Source: Luteitalea sp. | Lineage (GTDB): Bacteria > Acidobacteriota > Vicinamibacteria > Vicinamibacterales > Vicinamibacteraceae | Assembly (NCBI GenBank): GCA_009377605.1 | Contig: WHTT01000007.1 | Coordinates: 56,815-116,174, forward strand | DNA: 59,360 bases | Reading direction: 5' to 3' | Part shown: positions 7,295 through 15,027 of the stretch, piece after piece | Layout of the letters: every line of letters starts with the position of its first letter | Position numbering within the stretch: the first letter of the stretch is position 1 | Notes under the pieces: model-generated | Told to the model about the DNA's origin: nothing | Databases searched by the model: none | The model's input: the letters and a program-made list of their open reading frames with translations, nothing else | Program-made: the position numbers and the translations under genes

Positions 7295-9382
7295 ATGACG
7301 AGGCGCAGTGTGGCTCGTGGCGTTGTCCTGATTGCACTGCTTGTCGCGTGGCCGGCAAGAGCGCAGAGCCCACGGCCGATGACGATGGTGGATCTGCTGA
7401 ACATGCCACGCATCAGCGACCCGCAGTTATCGCCGGACGGCCAAGAGATACTGTTCGTCAAGAGCGAGGCCGATTGGAAGGCCAACAAGCGCATCGACCA
7501 CGTATGGCGTGCCAGCGCGGACGGCTCGAATCTGCGGCAGCTGACAAACGGCGCACAGGGCGAGGGGCACCCTCGCTGGTCTCCAGATGGGAAGACGACA
7601 GCGTTTATCGCCAAACGAGGCGAGGGGGAGGGAGAAGAGAAGGAGGAGGAGGACGCCCAGTCGCAGATTTGGTTGATCCGGAACGACGGGGGAGAAGCAC
7701 GTCGGTTGACGTCGCACGAGACATCGGTGTCGGCCGTGGCCTGGGCGCCGGACGGCAAGAGCCTGTACTTCATCGCGGAGGATCCGAAATCTAACGATTT
7801 GAAGGCGCGCGAAAAGCTAAAGGACGACGTCTACGCGTTCGACGAGGATTACAGGCAAGCGCATCTGTGGAACATCGACGTCGCGGCACAGAAGGAGGCG
7901 CGGATCACCCAGGGAGACTTCTCGATCCTCGCCTACGAGCTGTCGCGCGACGGCACCCGGATCGTGTGTCACCGAGGTCCGAGCCCGCTCATCGGCGATA
8001 ACGAGCGACGGGAGATCTGGGTGATGGACGCCGATGGCAGCGACGCGACCCAAATGACGAAGAATAGCGCCATCGAGAGCAATGCCACGCTGTCGCCGGA
8101 CAATAGCCAGATCCTCTTCCTCGCCGGTGCCGACGCGCAACTCGAATCACCCTATAACCACAACATCTTCGTCGTGCCCGCCGCCGGCGGCGCGCCACGC
8201 ATCCTCACTGCCGACCTGCGCTACGAGGTGCAGCGTGCAACCTGGTCGAAGGATGGCAGCGCCATCTACTTCAGCGCGAACATGGGCCTGCACTCGGAGC
8301 TGTTTCGGCTCGAGACCGATGGCGGCACACCGGAGCAATTGACCGACGGCGAGCATGCGCTGAGCGGCTGGCACTACCTGCCGGAGCTTGACCGCCACCT
8401 GTTCATCGAAGACGAGTCGACCAATCCGGGGGAGATCTGGACGCTCGGCGAGGGCAGCACGGCGCCGCAGCGCGTGACGCATCTCTTCGACGACCTGACG
8501 CAGACATTCAAGCTGCCCAAGCAGGTCCGGATCGAATGGAAGGGCGCTGACGGGCAGATGGTTGAAGGGTTGCTGTACTATCCGCTCGACCATCAGCCGG
8601 GCGCGCGCCATCCTCTGATCGTGCAGACGCACGGCGGGCCCCATGCCTCCGACAAGTTCGGCTTCGGCGGCTGGAGCAGCTATGTGCAGGTGTTGACGGC
8701 GAAAGGGTATGCCGTGCTCAAGCCGAACTATCGCGGCAGCACGGGCTATGGTGATGAGTTCCTGCGGGACATGGTGGGCCACTACTTTCAGAACGCCCAC
8801 CTGGACGTGCTCGCCGGCGTCGATGCCGTGATCGAGATGGGGCTGGCCGATCCAGACCGGCTCGCCGCGATGGGGTGGAGCGCTGGCGGCCACATGACGA
8901 ACAAGCTCATCACCTTCACGAACCGCTTCAAGGCGGCCGCGTCGGGAGCGGGCGCGTCCAACTGGGTCTCGATGTATGGCCAGAGCGATGTCCGCTCGTA
9001 TCGTACGCCCTGGTTCGGCGGCACGCCGTGGGAGAAGGAGGCGCCCATCCAGGCCTACTGGGACAACTCGCCGCTCAAAGATGTCGCGAACGTCAAGACA
9101 CCAACCATCTTCTTGGTCGGCGAGCGCGACGTGCGTGTGCCGCCGCCCCAGTCGGTCGAGATGCATCGCGCGCTCAGAGCGAATGGCGTGCCCACGCATC
9201 TCTACATGGCGCCTCGTGAACCGCACGGCTGGGCGGAGCTGCGCCACGAGCTCTTCAAGATGAACGTCGAGCTCGCCTGGTTCGAACAGCACGTGACCAA
9301 GCGCGAGTACACATGGGAAAAGGCGCCAGGCGGGGAAGAGAAGGAGAAGGAGGAAACCACAAACGGCACGAGCGACAGGTAG
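7295..9382 (+). CDS. S9-family prolyl oligopeptidase / acylaminoacyl-peptidase, secreted
   Basis: A 695-residue serine peptidase. Residues 1-24 are a signal peptide ending in ARAQ, so it is probably periplasmic. A TolB/WD40-like beta-propeller follows (about 30-390), with repeated SPDG units (SPDGQEILFV, SPDGKTTAFI, APDGKSLYFI, SPDNSQILFL). The C-terminal alpha/beta-hydrolase domain (about 410-680) carries Ser529 in GWSAGG, Asp612 in GERDVRVPP and His644 in EPHGW, the full triad. It would cleave short peptides; specificity (dipeptidyl or acylaminoacyl) cannot be read from sequence alone. The insert REGEGEGEEKEEEDAQ near residue 110 and the C-terminal EEKEKEE tail are very acidic low-complexity additions. 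Confidence 0.9.
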   Translation: MTRRSVARGVVLIALLVAWPARAQSPRPMTMVDLLNMPRISDPQLSPDGQEILFVKSEADWKANKRIDHVWRASADGSNLRQLTNGAQGEGHPRWSPDGKTTAFIAKRGEGEGEEKEEEDAQSQIWLIRNDGGEARRLTSHETSVSAVAWAPDGKSLYFIAEDPKSNDLKAREKLKDDVYAFDEDYRQAHLWNIDVAAQKEARITQGDFSILAYELSRDGTRIVCHRGPSPLIGDNERREIWVMDADGSDATQMTKNSAIESNATLSPDNSQILFLAGADAQLESPYNHNIFVVPAAGGAPRILTADLRYEVQRATWSKDGSAIYFSANMGLHSELFRLETDGGTPEQLTDGEHALSGWHYLPELDRHLFIEDESTNPGEIWTLGEGSTAPQRVTHLFDDLTQTFKLPKQVRIEWKGADGQMVEGLLYYPLDHQPGARHPLIVQTHGGPHASDKFGFGGWSSYVQVLTAKGYAVLKPNYRGSTGYGDEFLRDMVGHYFQNAHLDVLAGVDAVIEMGLADPDRLAAMGWSAGGHMTNKLITFTNRFKAAASGAGASNWVSMYGQSDVRSYRTPWFGGTPWEKEAPIQAYWDNSPLKDVANVKTPTIFLVGERDVRVPPPQSVEMHRALRANGVPTHLYMAPREPHGWAELRHELFKMNVELAWFEQHVTKREYTWEKAPGGEEKEKEETTNGTSDR

Positions 9383-9406
9383 CGGCACCGCCGGGGAGAC
9401 GCTCGA

Positions 9407-10210
9407 GTGCGCATTTGGTTGGGAATCGACCTATTTCTCACGGACTGGAAGCGATGGAAGAAGCGTGTTCGCAATGCGCCCTGGAAGCTGAAATTGGCGG
9501 GGGCGCAGCTCGGCGACAGGAGCTTGGTGTCACGGCGGCCGAAGGACTGGCGCGCACACTTCTCACGTCGGCTCAGCGGATCGGGGATCGAGATTGGTGC
9601 GCTTTCCAGGCCGCTTCAGACGCACCCAGGGATGACGGTGCGCTATGTGGACCGCCACGATCTCTCCGAGTTACGGGCGGAGTACCACGAGCTCCATTTG
9701 TTTCCCTTCACCGCGCCAGACATCGTTGACGATGCCCATACCCTCGGCACGCTGCCGGACGCGTCCGAAGACTTCCTGATTGCCGCCCACCTCCTCGAGC
9801 ACATGCGCGATCCCCTCGGGGCGCTCGCGGCCTGGTGCCGTGTGGTGCGCCCCGGCGGGTTGGTCTACTTGATCCTGCCGGACAAGCGGGCGACCTTCGA
9901 TCGCTTTCGGGAGCGCACACCGCTCGAGCACATGATCCGGGACTACCGGGAGCCGTCTCGAGAGAGGGACGCCGAGCACTTCCTGGACTTCGTCATCACT
10001 GTCCTCTCGAAGCAGGGACAGGCTGCGATCGATGAAGCGAGGCGGCTGGAACGGATCGACTACAGCATCCATTTCCACGTCTTCCAGCCGGCCGACATCG
10101 TCATGCTGATCCGCTGGTTCGCGCGACACGTCCGCCCGATCGAGATCGTCGAAGGTCCAGTGAGCTATCCCTTCTCAGACGAGTTCCACACGCTGCTACG
10201 GGTGCTATGA
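9407..10210 (+). CDS. SAM-dependent methyltransferase (type 11-like)
   Basis: A 267-residue protein. The central Rossmann methyltransferase domain shows GIEIGALSRPL as motif I (about 60-70), the acidic VDRHDL strand, and LIAAHLLEHMRDPLGALAAWCRVVRPGGLVYLILPD (about 125-160) for motifs II-III. A distinct C-terminal region ends FHTLLRVL. It resembles methyltransferases of polysaccharide and natural-product clusters, but the substrate is unknown. It starts with GTG at 9407, 24 nt after the S9 peptidase gene, and converges on the radical SAM gene across a hairpin repeat. Confidence 0.78.
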   Translation: MRIWLGIDLFLTDWKRWKKRVRNAPWKLKLAGAQLGDRSLVSRRPKDWRAHFSRRLSGSGIEIGALSRPLQTHPGMTVRYVDRHDLSELRAEYHELHLFPFTAPDIVDDAHTLGTLPDASEDFLIAAHLLEHMRDPLGALAAWCRVVRPGGLVYLILPDKRATFDRFRERTPLEHMIRDYREPSRERDAEHFLDFVITVLSKQGQAAIDEARRLERIDYSIHFHVFQPADIVMLIRWFARHVRPIEIVEGPVSYPFSDEFHTLLRVL

Positions 10211-10226
10211 CGTGCAAACGACAGCC

Positions 10227-10296
10227 GTAGCGCAGGCCTTTAGGCCTGCCGTGGTACGGCCGACCTGCTGATGGCAGGCCTAAAGGCCTGCGCTAC
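10227..10296. repeat. GCAGGCCTTTAGGCCTGC hairpin repeat pair
   Basis: Two 24-bp copies in exact inverted orientation (10227-10250 and 10273-10296), each with a near-palindromic aggcctttaggcct core and a gtagc outer end. They lie between convergent genes and could form a bidirectional transcript end. The same unit occurs as a tandem array at 54754-54960. Confidence 0.85.
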
Positions 10297-10318
10297 AGAA
10301 CCTCTCGCCACATACTGC

Positions 10319-11608
10319 TCAGGTCGGGCGCCGGGGCTGACACTGTCTCGACAGGGCGCGAAAGAAGGGGACCGGATCATCCAGGGCGTTGATGTTGACC
10401 CGCAGCGCGTCCTCCGCGCCCCCGACGAACACGGTGCCGTCGGGGCGCACGCGGAGACCGAGCGGCCTCAGGAGCCGCAGATAGGCTGGATCGCCCGTTG
10501 GGCCCTGGAACTCGTAATAGTTCTGCGAGGGCAGCGTTTTCTCCTCGTAGTCCTCCTCGGGCGGATACGAGATGAGCACCGGGTAACCAGTTCGGTGGAG
10601 CCGATCCGTGAGCAGATCCCAGTCGTCCTTGTGCAGATATTCTCGGCGGCGAAAGTCGTCGGTGATGTGCGCGACGTTGAACGTATAGCGAATCTCGTTC
10701 TCGCTCGCCAGCCAATGCTCGCGCGAGTGCCGAACGATTTCCGGAAGCTCGTCGACGTTCGATTTGAACGCCATGGTGATGTAGCGCAGCGGCGGCGCAC
10801 CAGGCGTCTGCCGAAACACCGACGTCATCAGATCGAGATTCTTCTTGAAGACCTCGATGCGCCCGAACTTGCGTAGCACGGCGAAGCGCTCGGCGTCGAG
10901 CGTATCGAGCGAGACGTTGATGTGGTGGAGCCCGGATCGCGCCCAGGATCTGAAATCGGCCTCTCCGAGTGGTCTCGCCAGATTCGTCGTGAAGAACACC
11001 TTCTTACGCGCGTCGTCGGGAACGAGCTCGAGAAACTGGCTCAGTCTCGGGTGCAGCGTGGGCTCGTGCAGGCACGAGAGAAAGAACTGCCCATCGGGCA
11101 CGCACCGGATCAACCGCAGCACGGCGCGGTATGTCTCCTCGGTCATCAGCTCCGTCTTCGTGACGGCGCTGTAGTCCACAACGCAGAAGGGGCAGCGCAG
11201 ATTGCAGTTGTTGACGACGTCCGCAGCCACGAACCAGAGGAACTCGCTCATGTCGACCGGGACCTCGGAGCCATCCTGGTGCCGTAGCCATGTCTCCGAG
11301 CTCTGGATGCGGACGCGAACGTGAAGGTCGCGAATGTCTGCGCAGCTGTCGGGTAGGCTGCAATTGAATCCGTGTGCGCCATCGCCAACGCCGGCAGCCC
11401 TGAGATCCTCACGGAACTCGTTGGCAACGCCCGAGACGAGCACTCGGCCATTGTGGCAGCATTCGACGACCAGCCGGCGGCCCGCGTGCCCTAGGTCGGC
11501 AGCCCATCCAACGATCGCGCCGGAGTCGACACGGTCGATGTGACCGACGAGCCGCGACCGGAGACGCACGTGCCGCAGGAGCCGATCGGGGAGAGAGCCG
11601 AGCGTCAT
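10319..11608 (-). CDS. Radical SAM protein with an N-terminal GWA-type accessory domain
   Basis: A 429-residue protein from the ATG at 11608. Residues about 18-95 form a compact beta-rich domain (GHIDRVDSGAIVGWAADL, then GVGDGAHGFNCSLP). From memory this domain recurs beside glycosyltransferase and sulfotransferase domains, and I cannot name it. The radical SAM domain follows, with the cluster motif C135-x3-C139-x2-C142 (CNLRCPFC) and a TIM-barrel-like remainder (about 120-420). It may modify a peptide, sugar or lipid; no precursor peptide gene is evident. An upstream GTG at 11638 would add residues encoded by a short palindromic repeat, so 11608 is preferred. It is 3' of signal peptidase I on the same strand. 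Confidence 0.85.
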   Translation of the reverse strand: MTLGSLPDRLLRHVRLRSRLVGHIDRVDSGAIVGWAADLGHAGRRLVVECCHNGRVLVSGVANEFREDLRAAGVGDGAHGFNCSLPDSCADIRDLHVRVRIQSSETWLRHQDGSEVPVDMSEFLWFVAADVVNNCNLRCPFCVVDYSAVTKTELMTEETYRAVLRLIRCVPDGQFFLSCLHEPTLHPRLSQFLELVPDDARKKVFFTTNLARPLGEADFRSWARSGLHHINVSLDTLDAERFAVLRKFGRIEVFKKNLDLMTSVFRQTPGAPPLRYITMAFKSNVDELPEIVRHSREHWLASENEIRYTFNVAHITDDFRRREYLHKDDWDLLTDRLHRTGYPVLISYPPEEDYEEKTLPSQNYYEFQGPTGDPAYLRLLRPLGLRVRPDGTVFVGGAEDALRVNINALDDPVPFFRALSRQCQPRRPT

Positions 11609-11634
11609 TTCAGTGGTCAGTGACGAGTGACTCG

Positions 11635-12336
11635 TCACTCAAAGATCCGCGCATGCCCAACCGGCCACCAGCGCAACTGCACCTTCCCGATGACATACTT
11701 CTTTGGCACCCAGCCCCAATGGCGGCTGTCTGAGCTGTTGTTGCGATGGTCGCCGAGCACGAAGTAGTAGCCATCCGGAATCAGCTCGGGACCCCAATCG
11801 TCGTGCCCTCGATACTCTCGGGGCACATAGTCGTCCCGGACTGGCACCTTGTTGACGAAGACATGGCCGTCGACCACCTGGACCTCATCACCCGGGCCGC
11901 CGATGACGCGCTTGACGAACGACTTTTCTGGGTTCTGCGGAAACCAGAGCATCACGATGTCACCCGGCTCGGGATCGTGCATGCGGTAGACCAGTTTGTT
12001 GACAATGAGCCGATCCTGGTCTGCCAGCGTGGGCGCCATGCTTTGCCCTTCCACCCGCGCCACCTGCAATCCAAAGGTGACGATGAGCGTGGCGTAGACG
12101 GCGGCTGACGCGAGGGTCTTGAACCAGGTGAAGACCTCGTCCGCAAAGCGCTTCCAGAACTGGGAGGCGCCGATGGATGCGCCTGCAGCGCGCCCTGTCT
12201 GCGTCGCGTCAGCGACAGGGGGGAGCGCGCCAGGTTGGATGTCGCCGCTGTACGAGGGCTCGATGGGCAACGGGGCGGGCACCGCCCAACCGGACTGGAC
12301 GTCGGCAACCGCCGCGTCAGGAGTCCGCGCCGCCAC
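11635..12336 (-). CDS. lepB: Signal peptidase I
   Basis: A 233-residue S26 peptidase that removes signal peptides from exported proteins at the periplasmic face. One transmembrane helix lies at about 73-92. The catalytic Ser99 sits in GQSMAPTL and the general base Lys142 in FVKRVIGGPGD; the conserved GDHRNNSSDSRHWG box follows. The N-terminal 60 residues are Pro/Ala-rich and cytoplasmic. The start is GTG at 12336; an ATG two bases upstream is in another frame. The TGA stop lies inside a short palindrome (gtgacgag/ctcgtcac) that also begins the next gene region. Confidence 0.93.
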   Translation of the reverse strand: MAARTPDAAVADVQSGWAVPAPLPIEPSYSGDIQPGALPPVADATQTGRAAGASIGASQFWKRFADEVFTWFKTLASAAVYATLIVTFGLQVARVEGQSMAPTLADQDRLIVNKLVYRMHDPEPGDIVMLWFPQNPEKSFVKRVIGGPGDEVQVVDGHVFVNKVPVRDDYVPREYRGHDDWGPELIPDGYYFVLGDHRNNSSDSRHWGWVPKKYVIGKVQLRWWPVGHARIFE

Positions 12337-12395
12337 ATGTGGAGCCTCGAGCGCGACGCCCTGCCCGCTCGGCGGGCCGGGCGCCGGATCTCCGG

Positions 12396-13178
12396 CTACA
12401 GCTTCAGATACTCCCGGAGCCGTTTGGTCTGCGTGCGGCTGACCGGAATCTCCGTCGCCTTGGCGTCTTTCATCCTCAGGATAAAATTCCGACTGAACCA
12501 GGGGACGATCTCCTTAATCTTATTTATATTTACCAGATACGAGCGATGGACGCGCCAGAAAACATCTGGGTCCAGTTGAGCTTGTAGCTCATCCAGCGTA
12601 CGGCAGCTCGCCGTTCCGCTGAGAGAGCTGGCTACGATAGTAACCACTTCGTTGGCCAGCGACGCGTAAATGACCTCGTCGGCTTGTGTGAGCACGAAAC
12701 GCTCGCCCACACGGACGGCAAGCTGGGGGCTGGGGCGCGACTGTCGACCCGTCACCATTTGGACGAGCCGTTCCAGCTCCTGGTTCGCCAGCCCCGGCGA
12801 CCCTCGATCCGACGCGACACGCCGCTTCGCGCGCCCGACCGCCTGCTCGAGCCGCGCGAGATCGACCGGCTTGAGTAAGTAGTCCACGGCGTTCACCTGG
12901 AAGGCGTCGAGCGCGTATTGGTCGAACGCCGTGACGAAGACGATCTCGGTCGGCGCCTCACCCTGGAGGATGCGCCGAGCTACTTCGAAGCCGTTCATAC
13001 CCGGCATCTGGACGTCGAGGAACACGACGTCCGGCGCCAGCGTTTGGAGCATGCCCAACGCTTCGAGACCATTGGAGGCGAGGCCGACGACCTCCACGTC
13101 ATCCAGGCCACGCAGGAGGAAGCACAGCTCCTCACGCGCGAGCTCCTCATCGTCGACGACCAGTGCGCGAACCTTCAT
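12396..13178 (-). CDS. LytTR-family response regulator
   Basis: A 260-residue protein. The receiver domain (1-120) has the acidic pair Asp9/Asp10, phospho-acceptor Asp55 in FLDVQMPG and Lys of YLLKPV. The C-terminal LytTR DNA-binding domain (about 155-258) shows the FWRVHRSYLVNINKI motif. It is the partner of the sensor kinase encoded 3 nt upstream. Members of this pairing control autolysis, exopolysaccharide or natural-product genes; targets here are unknown. The stop is 59 nt before the signal peptidase gene. Confidence 0.93.
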   Translation of the reverse strand: MKVRALVVDDEELAREELCFLLRGLDDVEVVGLASNGLEALGMLQTLAPDVVFLDVQMPGMNGFEVARRILQGEAPTEIVFVTAFDQYALDAFQVNAVDYLLKPVDLARLEQAVGRAKRRVASDRGSPGLANQELERLVQMVTGRQSRPSPQLAVRVGERFVLTQADEVIYASLANEVVTIVASSLSGTASCRTLDELQAQLDPDVFWRVHRSYLVNINKIKEIVPWFSRNFILRMKDAKATEIPVSRTQTKRLREYLKL

Positions 13179-13181
13179 CGC

Positions 13182-14531
13182 TCAAGCGCTCCGGCGATCG
13201 GGCAAGACGGCCTCTGGAATCTCGAGCCGCAGGAGCGTGCCTTCACCCGGGATACTGTGAATCGAGAGCCGGCAGTGCGCACCGTAGATCACGTGCAACC
13301 GCTCGTTCACGTTTTGCAGGCCGATACCACGCCCGCCACGCGTGAGGGCGCTGTCGATCTGCTCCCGCGTCATCCCGAGCCCATTGTCGATGACTTCAAC
13401 GACCGTTTGTCCTCGATAGCGACTGCTCCGGATGAGCACGCGCCCGCCGCCAATCTTGTTCGCCAGCCCGTGCTTGATGGAATTCTCGACCAGGGGCTGG
13501 AGGATCATGCTCGGCACGACTTGCGCCAGCGTGTCCGGCGCGATGTCCTTGTCGACCTGCAGGCTCGCGCCGAAGCGCACGCACTCGATATCGAGGTATT
13601 CGTCCACGGCCGACAGCTCGTCGCGAAGCGTGACGAAGTGATCCTGGCTGCGAAGCAGCCGGCGCAGCAACATCGAGAGACGAATGATCAGGAGCCGCGC
13701 GGTTTCGGGCTGCGATCGAATCAACGACGAGATCGAGGCGAGCGTGTTGAAGAGGAAATGGGGGTTGATCTGGTTGGTCAGTGACTGGATGCGCGCTGCC
13801 ATCAGCAGCTTTTCCTGCTCCTCCAGCTTGTGCTCGATCCGCGCATTGTTCCAAATCTTGATGGGGATCGCGACCGAGAGCATCGTGCCCACGAGTACCA
13901 GCACCAGGAGCCATGGCGAATCCGCCGGCAGGTAGAAGAGACGCTCCTCGCCGAAGCGCCGCCCGAGGGCTTGGCGCAGCAGCTCCAGACCGATCGGCGC
14001 GGCGATGAGGGCGATCTGCCAGTCGACCTCGAATCGGCGCAGCGCCGCCCAGAGGTACCGCAGCACGCGCGTGAAGACGAACGGTGAAAAGTGCCAGATC
14101 GCTTCTTTGGGACAAAGCTCACGCAAGCCACCGCCGGCAAAGCCACAACCAACGGCGAACGGCACCGCAATGATCTCATGCGCGGCGAAGGCAGGGAGGC
14201 CGACCATGACGCCCACGAGCGCGCCAGCGTAGGGGCCCGCGATGAGGCCGGCCAGAAACGGGCCTGCCAGCGACACGTCCGCCGCATTGTACCCAAGCAA
14301 GAGACGCGAGACGACGCCGAGCGACAGCGGCACACCCAGCGCGACGGCAAAGACCAGGCGGTCGGACCACGGCCGCCGCTCGGACAAGAGGATGCGACGG
14401 AACCGCCAGAATCGCACCAGCATCGTGGCGACCACGGCCACAACGGCGAGCTGGACGAGCAGCGTGGTCAGCAGGACCTGATTGGCCGAGAGAAACGTGG
14501 GCCCGTGCGGCACTCTAGGCGAGTCTAACAT
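13182..14531 (-). CDS. LytS-like sensor histidine kinase
   Basis: A 449-residue membrane kinase. Residues about 15-235 hold six or more hydrophobic segments, with a region like the 5TM sensor fold (LAGPFLAGLIAGPYAGALVGVMVGLPAF). The His_kinase domain follows with phospho-acceptor His258 in NQINPHFLFNTL, then the HATPase region with LVENSIKHGL (N-box) and the glycine boxes DNGLGM and GRGIGLQNV. It lies 3 nt upstream of its response regulator. The divergent NuoI gene shares a 35-nt promoter region with it. The signal sensed is unknown. Confidence 0.93.
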   Translation of the reverse strand: MLDSPRVPHGPTFLSANQVLLTTLLVQLAVVAVVATMLVRFWRFRRILLSERRPWSDRLVFAVALGVPLSLGVVSRLLLGYNAADVSLAGPFLAGLIAGPYAGALVGVMVGLPAFAAHEIIAVPFAVGCGFAGGGLRELCPKEAIWHFSPFVFTRVLRYLWAALRRFEVDWQIALIAAPIGLELLRQALGRRFGEERLFYLPADSPWLLVLVLVGTMLSVAIPIKIWNNARIEHKLEEQEKLLMAARIQSLTNQINPHFLFNTLASISSLIRSQPETARLLIIRLSMLLRRLLRSQDHFVTLRDELSAVDEYLDIECVRFGASLQVDKDIAPDTLAQVVPSMILQPLVENSIKHGLANKIGGGRVLIRSSRYRGQTVVEVIDNGLGMTREQIDSALTRGGRGIGLQNVNERLHVIYGAHCRLSIHSIPGEGTLLRLEIPEAVLPDRRSA

Positions 14532-14566
14532 GGGCTCGTGATATTCTGCTGGGCGGAGGACCGTGC

Positions 14567-15016
14567 ATGATTCGCCCCTTCATCATCGGGTTTGCGACCA
14601 CGCTCAAGCACATGTTCAAGAAGCCAGTGAGCGTGAACTACCCTGACCAGAAGGTCCCAATGTTCCCCCGCTGGCGTGGCAAGCAGGTCTTGATGCGCGA
14701 CGAGGACGGCCTCGAGAAGTGTGTCGCCTGCGGGCTCTGCGCCGTCGCGTGTCCGGCGGATGCGATTTACCTCGAGGCGGCCGAAAACGATGGCACCGTC
14801 ATGGCGGGACCTCGGTACGCGAAGGTTTATCAGATCCACAACACGCGCTGCATCTTCTGCGGATACTGCGAAGAGGCCTGCCCGGTTGGCGCCATCTTCA
14901 TGGGCAAGGACTACGAGCTCGCCGTCTACAGCAAAGACGACTTCATCTGGGACAAAGAAGACCTTCTGATCCCGCCTGCCGAGCACGATCCAAAGATGCC
15001 TGTCGCGGCCCGATAA
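14567..15016 (+). CDS. nuoI: NADH-quinone oxidoreductase subunit I (solitary)
   Basis: A 149-residue ferredoxin-like subunit that carries the two 4Fe-4S clusters N6a/N6b of complex I. Cluster cysteines are C52, C55, C58, C62 (CVACGLCAVACP) and C95, C98, C101, C105 (CIFCGYCEEACP), with the usual crossed ligation. The N-terminal TTLKHMFKKPVSVNYP is typical of NuoI. No other nuo gene is nearby, so complex I must be encoded elsewhere, or this is a second copy. GGAGG precedes the ATG. The methyltransferase/reductase gene begins 12 nt after its stop. Confidence 0.92.
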   Translation: MIRPFIIGFATTLKHMFKKPVSVNYPDQKVPMFPRWRGKQVLMRDEDGLEKCVACGLCAVACPADAIYLEAAENDGTVMAGPRYAKVYQIHNTRCIFCGYCEEACPVGAIFMGKDYELAVYSKDDFIWDKEDLLIPPAEHDPKMPVAAR

Positions 15017-15027
15017 CAGAGATCTCG

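Noticed and set aside
13182-14115. Alternative frames over the LytS-type kinase (for example 13396-14115 minus)
   Set aside because: No H-box or ATPase motif in those frames; the 449-codon frame explains the region.
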